DNA from: Hydrogenophaga sp.
Lineage (GTDB): Bacteria > Pseudomonadota > Gammaproteobacteria > Burkholderiales > Burkholderiaceae_C
Length of the DNA stretch: 6,719 bases
Direction of reading: 5' to 3'
NCBI GenBank assembly: GCA_030684755.1
Contig: JAUXXN010000406.1
Location: forward strand, 1-6,719
Of the stretch, positions 1-6,384 are shown piece after piece. The position numbers and the translations under genes were made by a program. The first letter of the stretch is position 1. Each line of letters starts with the position of its first letter. The notes under the pieces are model-generated. The model made no database searches. It saw only the letters and a list, made by a program, of their open reading frames with translations, and was not told the origin of the DNA.

Positions 1-79
1 GTTGCCATAGGGTAGCTGTCGGGCCATGCTCCGTCTGCCTTATCGGTGTAACGAGCCGAGGGTACTGAAGGAAGTCTGA
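1..79 (+). other. Leader upstream of rpoA
   Basis: This non-coding stretch precedes rpoA. In this operon type rpsD (ribosomal protein S4) normally lies upstream, but no S4 C-terminus is recognisable here, so this is most likely the rpsD-rpoA spacer. The only clear signal is a Shine-Dalgarno sequence, AAGGAAG at 68-74, well spaced ahead of the ATG at 80. No convincing promoter or terminator is seen, which fits transcription from upstream. Confidence 0.6.
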
Positions 80-1066
80 ATGCTGAACAATCTGCTCAAG
101 CCCAAAACCATCAATGTCGAGCAAGTCTCGACCAATCGTGCGAAAGTCACGCTGGAGCCTTTCGAGCGCGGCTACGGTCATACGCTAGGCAACGCCCTGC
201 GGAGGGTCTTGCTGTCCTCAATGACGGGTCATGCGCCAACCGAAGTCACCATTGCGGGCGTTGTACACGAGTACTCCTCTATCGATGGCGTTCAAGAAGA
301 CGTCGTCAACATGCTGTTGAACCTCAAAGGTGTTGTGTTCAAGCTCCATAACCGCGACGAAGTGACACTGAGTCTGCGCAAAGATGGCGAAGGCTTGGTC
401 ACTGCTGCTGATATTCAGACGCCGCACGATGTCGAAATCGTCAATCCTTCTCACGTCATTGCAACTTTGTCGGCTGGCGCAAAGCTTGACATGCAAATCA
501 AGGTTGAAAAAGGCCGTGGTTACGTTCCTGGTAGCCTGCGTCGCAACGATGACCAAGCACGCTCACTTGGCCGTATCGTTCTCGATGCTTCATTTTCACC
601 TGTCAAGCGCGTGAGCTACACAGTTGAGAGTGCCCGTGTTGAACAGCGTACAGATCTGGATAAGCTGGTTCTCGAAATTGAGACCAATGGTTCCATCGGT
701 CCTGAAGAAGCGGTGCGTGCTTCGGCCAAAATCCTGGTCGAGCAACTGGCCGTTTTTGCTCAGCTTGAAGGTGTAGAGCTTTCCGTCTTTGATGCACCAG
801 CACAACGCAGCTCTCAGCAGTTCGACCCGATACTGTTGCGCCCTGTCGATGAGCTTGAGCTCACTGTGCGCTCGGCCAACTGTCTCAAGGCCGAGAACAT
901 TTACTACATTGGTGATCTGATCCAGCGCACCGAAAACGAGTTGCTCAAAACCCCCAATTTGGGTCGCAAGTCACTCAACGAAATCAAGGAAGTGCTGGCA
1001 TCTCGCGGCTTGACCTTGGGTATGAAGCTTGAAAACTGGCCGCCGGCTGGTTTGGACAAGCACTAA
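80..1066 (+). CDS. rpoA: DNA-directed RNA polymerase subunit alpha
   Basis: Encodes the alpha subunit of RNA polymerase, whose dimer nucleates assembly of the core enzyme and whose C-terminal domain contacts UP elements and activators. The 328-residue product has the usual family length and runs full length. The N-terminal assembly domain (about residues 1-235) includes [16 protein letters not shown] near 33-48 and [18 protein letters not shown] near 187-204. A linker follows, then the C-terminal domain from about 248. There, [10 protein letters not shown] at 261-270 holds R264 and N267, matching E. coli R265 and N268, which contact [18 protein letters not shown] and the final NWPP are also intact. 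The start is set by AAGGAAG just upstream. It is cotranscribed with rplQ, 86 nt downstream. Nothing is odd about it. Confidence 0.98.
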   Translation: MLNNLLKPKTINVEQVSTNRAKVTLEPFERGYGHTLGNALRRVLLSSMTGHAPTEVTIAGVVHEYSSIDGVQEDVVNMLLNLKGVVFKLHNRDEVTLSLRKDGEGLVTAADIQTPHDVEIVNPSHVIATLSAGAKLDMQIKVEKGRGYVPGSLRRNDDQARSLGRIVLDASFSPVKRVSYTVESARVEQRTDLDKLVLEIETNGSIGPEEAVRASAKILVEQLAVFAQLEGVELSVFDAPAQRSSQQFDPILLRPVDELELTVRSANCLKAENIYYIGDLIQRTENELLKTPNLGRKSLNEIKEVLASRGLTLGMKLENWPPAGLDKH

Positions 1067-1075
1067 AAAACACGC

Positions 1076-1093
1076 GCCGGCCATCCGGTCGGC
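1076..1093 (+). other. Stem-loop in the rpoA-rplQ spacer
   Basis: GCCGGCC at 1076-1082 pairs with GGTCGGC at 1087-1093 through seven base pairs, one of them G-U, around the loop ATCC. No T-run follows, so it is not an intrinsic terminator. It might be an mRNA processing or stability element that tunes L17 relative to alpha, but that role is inference. Confidence 0.4.
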
Positions 1094-1152
1094 AACTGAC
1101 GAACCTGCAGTACCTGATACGGCTGTAGGCAAAACATTGAAAGGACTAGAAA

Positions 1153-1548
1153 ATGCGTCACGGACACGGACTTCGTAAACTCAACCGCACCAGCGAGCAC
1201 CGCCTCGCCATGTTGCGCAACATGATGAATTCTTTGCTCACGCACGAAGTCATCAAAACCACGGTACCGAAAGCCAAAGAGCTGCGCCGCGTGGTGGAAC
1301 CCATGATCACCTTGGCCAAGGTGGCTACTGTGGCCAACCGCCGTTTGGCGTTTGACCGTCTGCGCGATCGCGATGTGGTTGTGAAGCTGTTCAATGAACT
1401 GGGTCCACGTTTTGCTGCCCGTCCAGGTGGTTACACGCGCATCTTGAAAATGGGTTACCGCGTGGGCGACAACGCGCCAATGGCCTTGGTCGAACTGGTT
1501 GATCGTGCAGAAGATACTGCCGCACCAGCAGAAGCCGATAAAGCGTGA
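1153..1548 (+). CDS. rplQ: 50S ribosomal protein L17
   Basis: Encodes large-subunit ribosomal protein L17 (bL17), the usual last protein gene of the alpha operon. The 131-residue product matches the bacterial form (127 residues in E. coli). It begins [17 protein letters not shown], followed by [20 protein letters not shown] (residues 31-50), the conserved [29 protein letters not shown] and the [14 protein letters not shown] block. The last dozen residues are an Ala/Glu-rich tail that is variable in the family. AAAGGA at 1140-1145 is a good ribosome binding site for the ATG. The TGA stop at 1546-1548 is also part of the extended -10 promoter of the tRNA gene that follows, and no terminator lies between the two genes. 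Confidence 0.98.
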   Translation: MRHGHGLRKLNRTSEHRLAMLRNMMNSLLTHEVIKTTVPKAKELRRVVEPMITLAKVATVANRRLAFDRLRDRDVVVKLFNELGPRFAARPGGYTRILKMGYRVGDNAPMALVELVDRAEDTAAPAEADKA

Positions 1549-1554
1549 TATAAT
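1546..1554 (+). promoter_or_regulatory. Extended -10 promoter for tRNA-fMet
   Basis: A perfect TATAAT (1549-1554) is preceded by TGA, giving the TGnTATAAT extended -10 form that can work without a -35 box. No TTGACA-like hexamer is present at 16-18 bp spacing. Transcription would start near 1561, about five nt before the mature tRNA. The TG of the element is part of the rplQ stop codon. Promoter activity is inferred from sequence and position only. Confidence 0.6.
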
Positions 1555-1565
1555 TCAATTCTTGA

Positions 1566-1642
<77 letters not shown>

Positions 1643-1666
1643 ATAAAATCAAGAGCTAATTTTGTC

Positions 1667-1694
1667 AAAAAACCCACGGAAACGTGGGTTTTTT
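1667..1694 (+). terminator. Rho-independent terminator after tRNA-fMet
   Basis: CCCACG (1673-1678) and CGTGGG (1683-1688) form a perfect stem closed by a GAAA tetraloop. Six A before and six T after extend it to 12 bp and supply the U-tract. Because A6 and T6 are symmetric, the element can also act on the minus strand. It ends the rpoA-rplQ-tRNA unit. Confidence 0.93.
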
Positions 1695-1700
1695 CGTTTG

Positions 1701-2250
1701 GTGCACCCAGCATAGGTGCTCTCCTGCGGTTGCAAGTCCCGCCGCCAGTTGAATAAGACGAGCGAAGCGAAGAGCAACTGCACGAGGACGACCGAGTGTG
1801 GGAAAGAAGTGTGGAGCGCAAATCATGAGCCTATCCATAGGGAAAAAATGAGCTTGCGTTACAAAGGAGCTTTGTGGCCCTGGCGCACAGAATCGACTCG
1901 GAACAAATTTTCGTTGCCATTTTTCAGCGGATTTACACCGCCGTTAACATCTCAGGCTCTCAGGCTCTCAGGCTCTCAGGCACTGAACGCTGAAACGCCC
2001 GGCTCAAGGATGAGTTCGGTGCCCAGAATATGCAGGTGCGCGGAAACTGCAAGGTGATGTGCCACCTGATACAGGGAGTTTTGGCCCTGTGTGCAGACCA
2101 AATCACGCGGCGGCTGCTGTGAAACGAAACCGCAATGCATACATCAAAACGAATTCAGAACCAGATCGCAGTCTCCTGCGAAGGGGTGGGCACGGTCCAC
2201 ATCAGGGGAAACCGATGCCGAAACGCGCTTGGGTTTCTTTTGATGTCGTT
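1701..2250 (+). mobile_element. Degenerate ORF-less group II intron remnant
   Basis: This non-coding region resembles domain I of a bacterial group II intron, a self-splicing retroelement. It starts GTGCACCCAGC, close to the intron 5' consensus GTGCG. GCACC (1703-1707) pairs with GGTGC (1715-1719), and GCGGTTGCAAGTCCCGC (1727-1743) carries the TGCAAGTCC motif typical of these ribozymes. Further hairpins occur, including GCGG/CCGC (1927-1941), CTCA/TGAG (2003-2014), AGGTG/CACCT (2052-2067) and ACAGGG/CCCTGT (2071-2090). No reverse transcriptase/maturase ORF is present, and I cannot find domain V with its AGC triad and GAAA loop. It is therefore probably truncated and inactive. The 5' edge is fairly clear; the 3' edge is a guess. 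The resemblance is from memory, and another structured RNA or a decayed repeat remains possible. Confidence 0.6.
1951..1982 (+). repeat. Four-copy 8-bp tandem repeat (CTCAGGCT)
   Basis: CTCAGGCT occurs three times without change at 1951-1958, 1959-1966 and 1967-1974, followed by CTCAGGCA at 1975-1982. It lies inside the intron-like region. The unit length is not a multiple of three, which argues against coding. It looks like slipped-strand expansion of a single original unit. Confidence 0.95.
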
Positions 2251-2363
2251 TGTGTGCTACTAATTTCAGCTCCGCGATTGCATCAGGCTACCTCAGGGGG
2301 AAATTCTGGAAGTTCACTAACGGTGCAAGTTCTTTACAGAACAGCAAGCGAGTATCAAAGATT
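2251..2363. other. Unassigned spacer before the photolyase stop
   Basis: No gene, RNA or mobile element is recognisable here. A small hairpin, GTTCT-TTAC-AGAAC, lies at 2329-2342. The stretch may be the far end of the intron remnant or the original flank between the tRNA unit and phr. No terminator for the minus-strand phr transcript is visible in it. Confidence 0.4.
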
Positions 2364-3851
2364 TTAGTTTCGGGTTGCGCCCGTTTTTTTCACCACGGCG
2401 TAGCGCAGCAGCGTGCGTTCGCGGGCCTCGGCATGGTCCACCACCGGCGTCGGGTAGTTGCTGCCCAGAACCACGCCAGACCCCACCATTTCGATCTCGT
2501 TGGCTTTCCACGGTGCGTGAATGGCCGCGTCGGGCAAGGCCGATAGCTGTGGCACATAGCGCCGAATGAATTTGCCTTGGGGGTCGAACTTTTCGCTCTG
2601 CGTGACAGGGTTGAAGATGCGGAAGTAAGGCTGGGCATCGCAGCCGCTGGAACTGGCCCACTGCCAGCCTCCGTTGTTGGCAGCTAAGTCAAAGTCGATC
2701 AAATGTTCAGCGAAATACCGTTCGCCCCAGCGCCAGTCAATACCCAGATCCTTTACCAGAAAACTCGCCACCACCATACGCAGGCGGTTGTGCATGTAGC
2801 CGGTCTGGTTGATCTGGGCCATGGCGGCGTCCACCAGCGGGTAACCGGTGCGGCCCTCGCACCAGGCGGAAAACAGCGCTTTGGCGTGTTTGCCGTGCTC
2901 GAACTTGATGTGGTCGTACTCCGTCTTGAAGGCTTTCTCGGCCACATGCGGAAAGTTGGACAGCACTTGGTGGTAGAAGTCGCGCCAGATCAGCTCGGAC
3001 AGCCAAGTGCTGGCACCCGCCATTCCTTGCAGGTGCATCTGGTAAGCCACCGACGCGACCTGTCGCACCGAGATGGTGCCAAAGCGCAGGTGCACGCTGA
3101 GGTAGCTGGGGCCTTTGATGGCGGGGAAATTGCGGGCCACGTCGTAGCGCTCGATGCGTTGTACAAAGTCCTGAAACAGCTTGTGTGCGCCGCTGGAACC
3201 GGTGGGCATGGGCAGCTGGCTGAGGTTGGTTTTCTCAAAGCCGATGTCAGCCAGCGTGGGCACCGGTGTTGCGCAGTCGGCGGGTACCGCCGCCAGCGCC
3301 TGCGCATAACGCGCCACCGGGTAGGGCTTGAGGTGGTAGGGCGTGAGCTGCTTGAACCACGCATTTTTGTAGGGCGTGAACACACCAAAGGCGTGGCCGG
3401 CCTGGGTCAGTACCTCGCGCCGCTCGAAGATCACATGGTCTTTGTGGCTGTGCAGTAAGATACCCGCGTGCGCCAGACTGCCCAAAATGTGCGCGTCGCG
3501 CGCTAACGAGGCGGGTTCGTCATCGTGGTTGGCAAACACGGATTGAACTTGCAAGCGCTGCGCCAACGCGGGCACCAACTTCAAAGCGGGTCCATGTTGC
3601 ACGATCAGACCCACGCCTTCAGCGCCGTGGATCCTGCCCAGGGCGCGCAGGTCGGCATCCAGTTTCACCAGCGATTCGCGGATGAATTCAACCCGCCGGT
3701 CGGCGCGGGGCAGGGCGTCCAGAATATCGGTGTCGAACACGAACACGCACCACACTTGGCGGCAGACCTTGAGCGCGTGGTACAGCGCAGCGTTGTCTTG
3801 CGCGCGCAGATCGCGGCGGAACCACATCAGGCCTTTGGGGTAGGTGTTCAT
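2364..3851 (-). CDS. phrB: Deoxyribodipyrimidine photo-lyase (class I)
   Basis: A cytosolic flavoenzyme that uses light to split cyclobutane pyrimidine dimers. The chosen ATG at 3851 gives 495 residues (472 in E. coli) starting MNTYPKGLMWFRRDLR, where the family N-terminus should be. An in-frame ATG at 3950 would add 33 unconserved residues and overlap yqgE. The N-terminal antenna-binding domain (about 1-165) is followed by the helical FAD domain. FAD and substrate motifs include SELIWRDFYHQ (E286, W289), GRTGYPLVDAAM, MHNRLRM (N355, M359) and NNGGWQWASSSG (W396, W398). W373 and W396 fit E. coli W359 and W382 of the electron-transfer chain. The position expected for W306 appears to be Phe317 in HIKFEHGKHA. 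The ribosome binding site is weak. A cryptochrome role is possible, but CPD photolyase fits better. Confidence 0.95.
   Translation of the reverse strand: MNTYPKGLMWFRRDLRAQDNAALYHALKVCRQVWCVFVFDTDILDALPRADRRVEFIRESLVKLDADLRALGRIHGAEGVGLIVQHGPALKLVPALAQRLQVQSVFANHDDEPASLARDAHILGSLAHAGILLHSHKDHVIFERREVLTQAGHAFGVFTPYKNAWFKQLTPYHLKPYPVARYAQALAAVPADCATPVPTLADIGFEKTNLSQLPMPTGSSGAHKLFQDFVQRIERYDVARNFPAIKGPSYLSVHLRFGTISVRQVASVAYQMHLQGMAGASTWLSELIWRDFYHQVLSNFPHVAEKAFKTEYDHIKFEHGKHAKALFSAWCEGRTGYPLVDAAMAQINQTGYMHNRLRMVVASFLVKDLGIDWRWGERYFAEHLIDFDLAANNGGWQWASSSGCDAQPYFRIFNPVTQSEKFDPQGKFIRRYVPQLSALPDAAIHAPWKANEIEMVGSGVVLGSNYPTPVVDHAEARERTLLRYAVVKKTGATRN
2371..2390 (+). terminator. Possible plus-strand terminator within the phr 3' end
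   Basis: CGGGT (2371-2375) and GCCCG (2379-2383) form a five-pair stem, one pair G-U, around TGC, followed directly by seven T (2384-2390). On the plus strand this has intrinsic-terminator form and could stop transcripts entering from the intron remnant. The same DNA encodes the final KKTGATR of the photolyase on the other strand, so the run of T may simply reflect the two Lys codons. The stem is short. Confidence 0.35.
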
Positions 3852-3870
3852 GCATTTCAATCGAAACCCG

Positions 3871-3882
3871 GCACAGCTGTGC
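3871..3882. promoter_or_regulatory. Perfect 12-bp palindrome between divergent phr and yqgE
   Basis: GCACAGCTGTGC is its own reverse complement. It lies 19 bp upstream of the phr start codon and about 30 bp upstream of the yqgE start, inside a 60-bp divergent intergenic region. It also covers the place where a -35 box for the TAAAAT at 3900-3905 would sit. A dimeric regulator could bind here, but no known operator consensus is recognised. Confidence 0.4.
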
Positions 3883-3899
3883 ACGGTGGGTGGGCGGCT

Positions 3900-3905
3900 T
3901 AAAAT
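3900..3905 (+). promoter_or_regulatory. Candidate -10 box for the yqgE operon
   Basis: TAAAAT differs from TATAAT at one position and ends six bases before the yqgE ATG, so transcription would start at or next to the start codon. No good -35 hexamer is visible at the usual spacing. The bases between it and the ATG contain no Shine-Dalgarno sequence, which fits a leaderless message. This is a weak prediction. Confidence 0.3.
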
Positions 3906-3911
3906 CGCCGT

Positions 3912-4499
3912 ATGCACGCTGATTTTGCCCCCATCAACCTGACCAATCATTTTCTGATTGCGATGCCCAATCTCAGCGACGCGCTATTTGGCCGCAGCGT
4001 GGTGTTCATGTGCGAACACAGCGAACGCGGCGCGCTGGGCTTGGTGATCAACAAACCCAGCGACATCTTGTTGCCCCGCCTGTTTGAAAAAGTGGACCTG
4101 ACCATGGGTCGCACCGATTTGGCCTTGCAACCGGTGTTCCAAGGCGGCCCGGTGCAAACCGAGCGGGGCTTTGTGCTGCACGAAGCCATGGCCGGTGCGG
4201 GCGAATCGGTGTACGCCTCCACCCTGTCCATTCCAGGCGGCTTGGAGATGACCACCTCCAAAGACGTGCTCGAAGCCATGGCCTCGGGCGCGGGGCCGCG
4301 CAAGGTGTTGGTAACGCTGGGCTACGCCTCTTGGGGGCAAGGGCAACTGGAGTCTGAAATCACCGAAAACAGCTGGCTCACGGTAGAGGCTGACCCGCGA
4401 CTGATTTTTGACACCCCCGTGAGCGAGCGCTACGAGCGCGCCATGGCCCTGCTGGGCTTGCAGCTGTGGATGCTCTCGCCCGACGCGGGCCATGCATGA
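3912..4499 (+). CDS. yqgE: YqgE/AlgH family protein (DUF179)
   Basis: A small conserved protein of the YqgE/AlgH family. Its biochemical role is not settled; the AlgH name comes from a Pseudomonas alginate-regulation locus. The 195-residue product shows family blocks in order: LTNHFLIAMP (10-19), GRSVVFMCEHSERGALGLVINKP (27-49), the GGPV-RGFVLH segment near 78-90, LEMTTSKDVLEA, LVTLGYASWGQGQLE, and a terminal GHA like E. coli YqgE. No signal peptide or membrane segment is seen, so it is probably cytosolic. An in-frame stop at 3900-3902 rules out upstream extension, and the next ATG would cut conserved sequence. It leads the pyr-containing operon, and its TGA overlaps the ruvX ATG in ATGA. Confidence 0.93.
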   Translation: MHADFAPINLTNHFLIAMPNLSDALFGRSVVFMCEHSERGALGLVINKPSDILLPRLFEKVDLTMGRTDLALQPVFQGGPVQTERGFVLHEAMAGAGESVYASTLSIPGGLEMTTSKDVLEAMASGAGPRKVLVTLGYASWGQGQLESEITENSWLTVEADPRLIFDTPVSERYERAMALLGLQLWMLSPDAGHA

Positions 4500-4903
4500 T
4501 GGCGCTGGATGTGCCGGCCCGATGCCAGCGCTTTCTGGCTTTTGACTTCGGCCTCAAACGCACCGGTGTGGCCAGCGGCAACCGCCTGACCGGCACCGCC
4601 ACCCCCCAAGCCACCATCCAAGCCATGGGCGATGCACGCTTTGCGCCGATTGCCGCGCGTATCAAAGAATGGCAGCCCGACGCGCTGGTGGTGGGCGTGC
4701 CCTACCACCCGGATGGTGCAGCGCATGAAAACACCGCCCGCGCCCTGAAGTTTGCCCGCCAACTGCGTGGCCGCCACGGACTGCCGGTGTTTGAGGTGGA
4801 CGAGCGCTACAGCACCACCGAAGCCCACGCCCTGGGCGCCAAAGACGCCGACGCCGCATCGGCCTGCATTATTTTGGAACAGTTTTTGAGGAGTTTGACT
4901 TGA
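4496..4903 (+). CDS. ruvX: Putative pre-16S rRNA nuclease / Holliday junction resolvase RuvX (YqgF)
   Basis: A RNase H-fold nuclease of the YqgF family, linked to 5' maturation of 16S rRNA and proposed as a Holliday junction resolvase. Starting at 4496 gives 135 residues (138 in E. coli). Key motifs are present: FDFGLKRTGVA (D17), VVGVPYHPDG (65-74), VDERYSTTEA (E103) and KDADAASACIILEQFL (D119). D17, E103 and D119 fit the acidic catalytic set. The ATG at 4496 overlaps the yqgE stop in ATGA, pointing to coupled translation; an ATG directly after it at 4499 would be equally acceptable. A longer in-frame start at 4466 would lie within yqgE and add unconserved residues. Its 3' end overlaps the pyrR start. 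Confidence 0.95.
   Translation: MMALDVPARCQRFLAFDFGLKRTGVASGNRLTGTATPQATIQAMGDARFAPIAARIKEWQPDALVVGVPYHPDGAAHENTARALKFARQLRGRHGLPVFEVDERYSTTEAHALGAKDADAASACIILEQFLRSLT
4888..4893 (+). promoter_or_regulatory. Ribosome binding site deciding the pyrR TTG start
   Basis: GAGGAG lies six nt before the TTG at 4900 and inside the ruvX coding end. No ATG or GTG exists at a suitable distance, so this strong site is the main support for the rare TTG initiation codon. Confidence 0.8.
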
Positions 4904-5415
4904 CCCGATCGTCCCCACTCGACGCCGAAGCGCTTTACACCGAGTTGTTGAAAGCCGTCAAAAAGCGCATAGAAACCTGGCCGCAACCGCTGTATTTGGT
5001 CGGCATCACGTCCGGTGGTGCGTGGCTGGCCCAACGCATGCAACACGACATGGGCTTGGCTGGCCCGGCGGGCGTGATCTCATCCAGCATGCACCGCGAC
5101 GACTTTGCGCAGCGCGGCTTGGCCCTTAGCGCACAAACCGTGTTGCCGTTTGATGTGAATGGCGCCCATGTGCTGTTGGTGGACGATGTGCTCTACACAG
5201 GGCGCACCCTGCGTGCGGTGATCAACGAACTGTATGACTATGGCCGACCAGCCAGCGTGAAACTGGCGGTGTTGGTGGACCGGGGCGGGCGCGAACTGCC
5301 CATGGCCGCCGACGTGTGCGCCACCACGGTGGAGTTGCCGGGTGGCCAGACGCTGGAACTCGACCGCGACGAGAGCGGGCGCATGAGTTTCGTGTTGGAA
5401 AGCAAAGGAGCTTGA
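4900..5415 (+). CDS. pyrR: PyrR, pyr operon regulator / uracil phosphoribosyltransferase
   Basis: A phosphoribosyltransferase-fold protein. Family members bind pyr mRNA as a UMP-sensing attenuator in Gram-positives and may convert uracil and PRPP to UMP. The 171-residue product carries [13 protein letters not shown] (34-46), HRDDFAQRG (65-73, the family RDD), the PRPP loop [16 protein letters not shown] (91-106, D95-D96) and [18 protein letters not shown] (122-139). Initiation is at TTG, backed by GAGGAG six nt upstream; TTGA also contains the ruvX stop. It sits directly before pyrB, the usual place for this gene. No PyrR-type attenuator hairpin is visible around it, because the flanking genes overlap or nearly touch. 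Whether it regulates RNA or only acts as an enzyme in this organism cannot be told from sequence. Confidence 0.93.
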   Translation: MTRSSPLDAEALYTELLKAVKKRIETWPQPLYLVGITSGGAWLAQRMQHDMGLAGPAGVISSSMHRDDFAQRGLALSAQTVLPFDVNGAHVLLVDDVLYTGRTLRAVINELYDYGRPASVKLAVLVDRGGRELPMAADVCATTVELPGGQTLELDRDESGRMSFVLESKGA

Positions 5416-5417
5416 GC

Positions 5418-6374
5418 GTGCCACGCAATCCCCAACTGAATAAAAACGGTGAGCTGATTCACCTGCTGTCTACCGAAGGCTTGTCACGTGACATCCTGAC
5501 CAACATTCTGGACACCGCAGCCAACTTTGTGAGCGTGAGCAGCCGCGATGTGAAAAAAGTGCCGCTGTTGCGCGGCAAGAGTGTGTTCAACCTGTTTTTT
5601 GAAAACAGCACCCGCACCCGCACCACCTTTGAGATTGCCGCCACGCGCCTGAGCGCCGATGTCATCAACCTCGACATTGCGCGCTCGTCGGCCTCTAAAG
5701 GCGAAAGCCTGCTGGACACCATTGCTAACCTGAGTGCCATGGCGGCAGACATTTTTGTGGTGCGCCACAGCGAGTCGGGTGCGCCTTACCTCATTGCCCA
5801 GCATGTGGCGCCGCATGTGCATGTGGTCAACGCGGGCGATGGCCGCCACGCCCACCCCACCCAGGGTCTGCTGGACATGTACACCATCCGGCACTACAAA
5901 AAAGACTTCACCCAACTGTCGGTCGCCATCGTCGGTGATGTGTTGCATTCGCGGGTAGCGCGTTCTGACATTCACGCGCTGACGACCTTGGGTTGCCCCG
6001 ATGTGCGCGTGGTCGGTCCGCGCACCCTGGTGCCCAGCGACATGTCGCACATGGGCGTGCGCGTGTGCCACACGCTGGAAGAGGGAATTAAAGACTGCGA
6101 CGTGGTCATTACCCTGCGCCTACAAAACGAGCGCATGAGCGGCGCGTTGCTGCCGTCCAGCCAAGAATACTTCAAGAGCTTTGGCCTCACGCCTGATAGG
6201 CTGCGCTGGGCCAAGCCCGACGCCATCGTGATGCACCCCGGCCCCATCAACCGGGGCGTGGAGATCGATTCCGCCGTGGTGGACGGCCCGCAAAGCGTGA
6301 TCTTGCCGCAGGTCACGTTTGGCATTGCGGTGCGCATGGCGGTGATGGGCATCGTGGCCAGCCACGACGCATGA
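5418..6374 (+). CDS. pyrB: Aspartate carbamoyltransferase catalytic subunit
   Basis: Catalyses carbamoyl phosphate plus aspartate to carbamoyl-aspartate, the committed step of pyrimidine synthesis, in the cytosol. The product is 318 residues from a GTG start, close to the usual catalytic chain. The carbamoyl-phosphate loop [12 protein letters not shown] spans about 60-71 (S64, R68); [12 protein letters not shown] (K94) is the mobile lysine loop; [12 protein letters not shown] starts at 146; LRLQNERM (233-240) and [12 protein letters not shown] (HPGPINR at 273-279) complete the site. AAAGGAG at 5404-5410 places initiation at GTG 5418, two nt after the pyrR stop. A longer in-frame ATG at 5316 lies within pyrR and adds unrelated residues. 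The next gene encodes a dihydroorotase-like protein, so the enzyme is probably a PyrB-PyrC' complex rather than PyrB-PyrI. Confidence 0.97.
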   Translation: MPRNPQLNKNGELIHLLSTEGLSRDILTNILDTAANFVSVSSRDVKKVPLLRGKSVFNLFFENSTRTRTTFEIAATRLSADVINLDIARSSASKGESLLDTIANLSAMAADIFVVRHSESGAPYLIAQHVAPHVHVVNAGDGRHAHPTQGLLDMYTIRHYKKDFTQLSVAIVGDVLHSRVARSDIHALTTLGCPDVRVVGPRTLVPSDMSHMGVRVCHTLEEGIKDCDVVITLRLQNERMSGALLPSSQEYFKSFGLTPDRLRWAKPDAIVMHPGPINRGVEIDSAVVDGPQSVILPQVTFGIAVRMAVMGIVASHDA

Positions 6375-6384
6375 GGACAAAAAT

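Noticed and set aside
1521..1536. A -35 box for the tRNA promoter
   Set aside because: No sequence close to TTGACA lies 16-18 bp before the TATAAT. The extended -10 form is the better reading.
1951..1982. CRISPR-like repeat array
   Set aside because: The 8-bp units are directly adjacent with no spacers, so this is a simple tandem repeat.
1716..2057. Plus-strand reading frame of 113 codons
   Set aside because: It lies across the structured intron-like region, crosses the 8-bp tandem repeat and shows no recognisable domain. It has no ribosome binding site and looks like translated non-coding DNA.
2059..2367. Plus-strand reading frame of 102 codons
   Set aside because: Its composition is low-complexity and unlike a known protein, it has no ribosome binding site, and it runs into the phr stop region. 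Probably chance.
2703..3458. Long plus-strand frame (251 codons) antisense to phr
   Set aside because: The opposite strand encodes a fully conserved photolyase. This frame is His/Gly/Val-rich shadow sequence typical of antisense frames in GC-rich genes.
3852..3950. 33-residue N-terminal extension of the photolyase from an ATG at 3950
   Set aside because: The added residues do not resemble the family and overlap the start of divergent yqgE. The Met at 3851 directly precedes the conserved GLMWFRRDLR.
4466..4495. Upstream ATG for ruvX at 4466
   Set aside because: It adds ten unconserved residues inside yqgE, while the ATGA overlap at 4496 fits the usual protein length and coupled translation.
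5316..5417. 34-residue N-terminal extension of PyrB from an ATG at 5316
   Set aside because: It lies inside pyrR in another frame and is unconserved. The GTG at 5418 has a strong, well-spaced AAAGGAG.
5484..6071. Minus-strand frame of 195 codons
   Set aside because: It is a His/Arg/Ala-rich shadow of pyrB with no domain resemblance.
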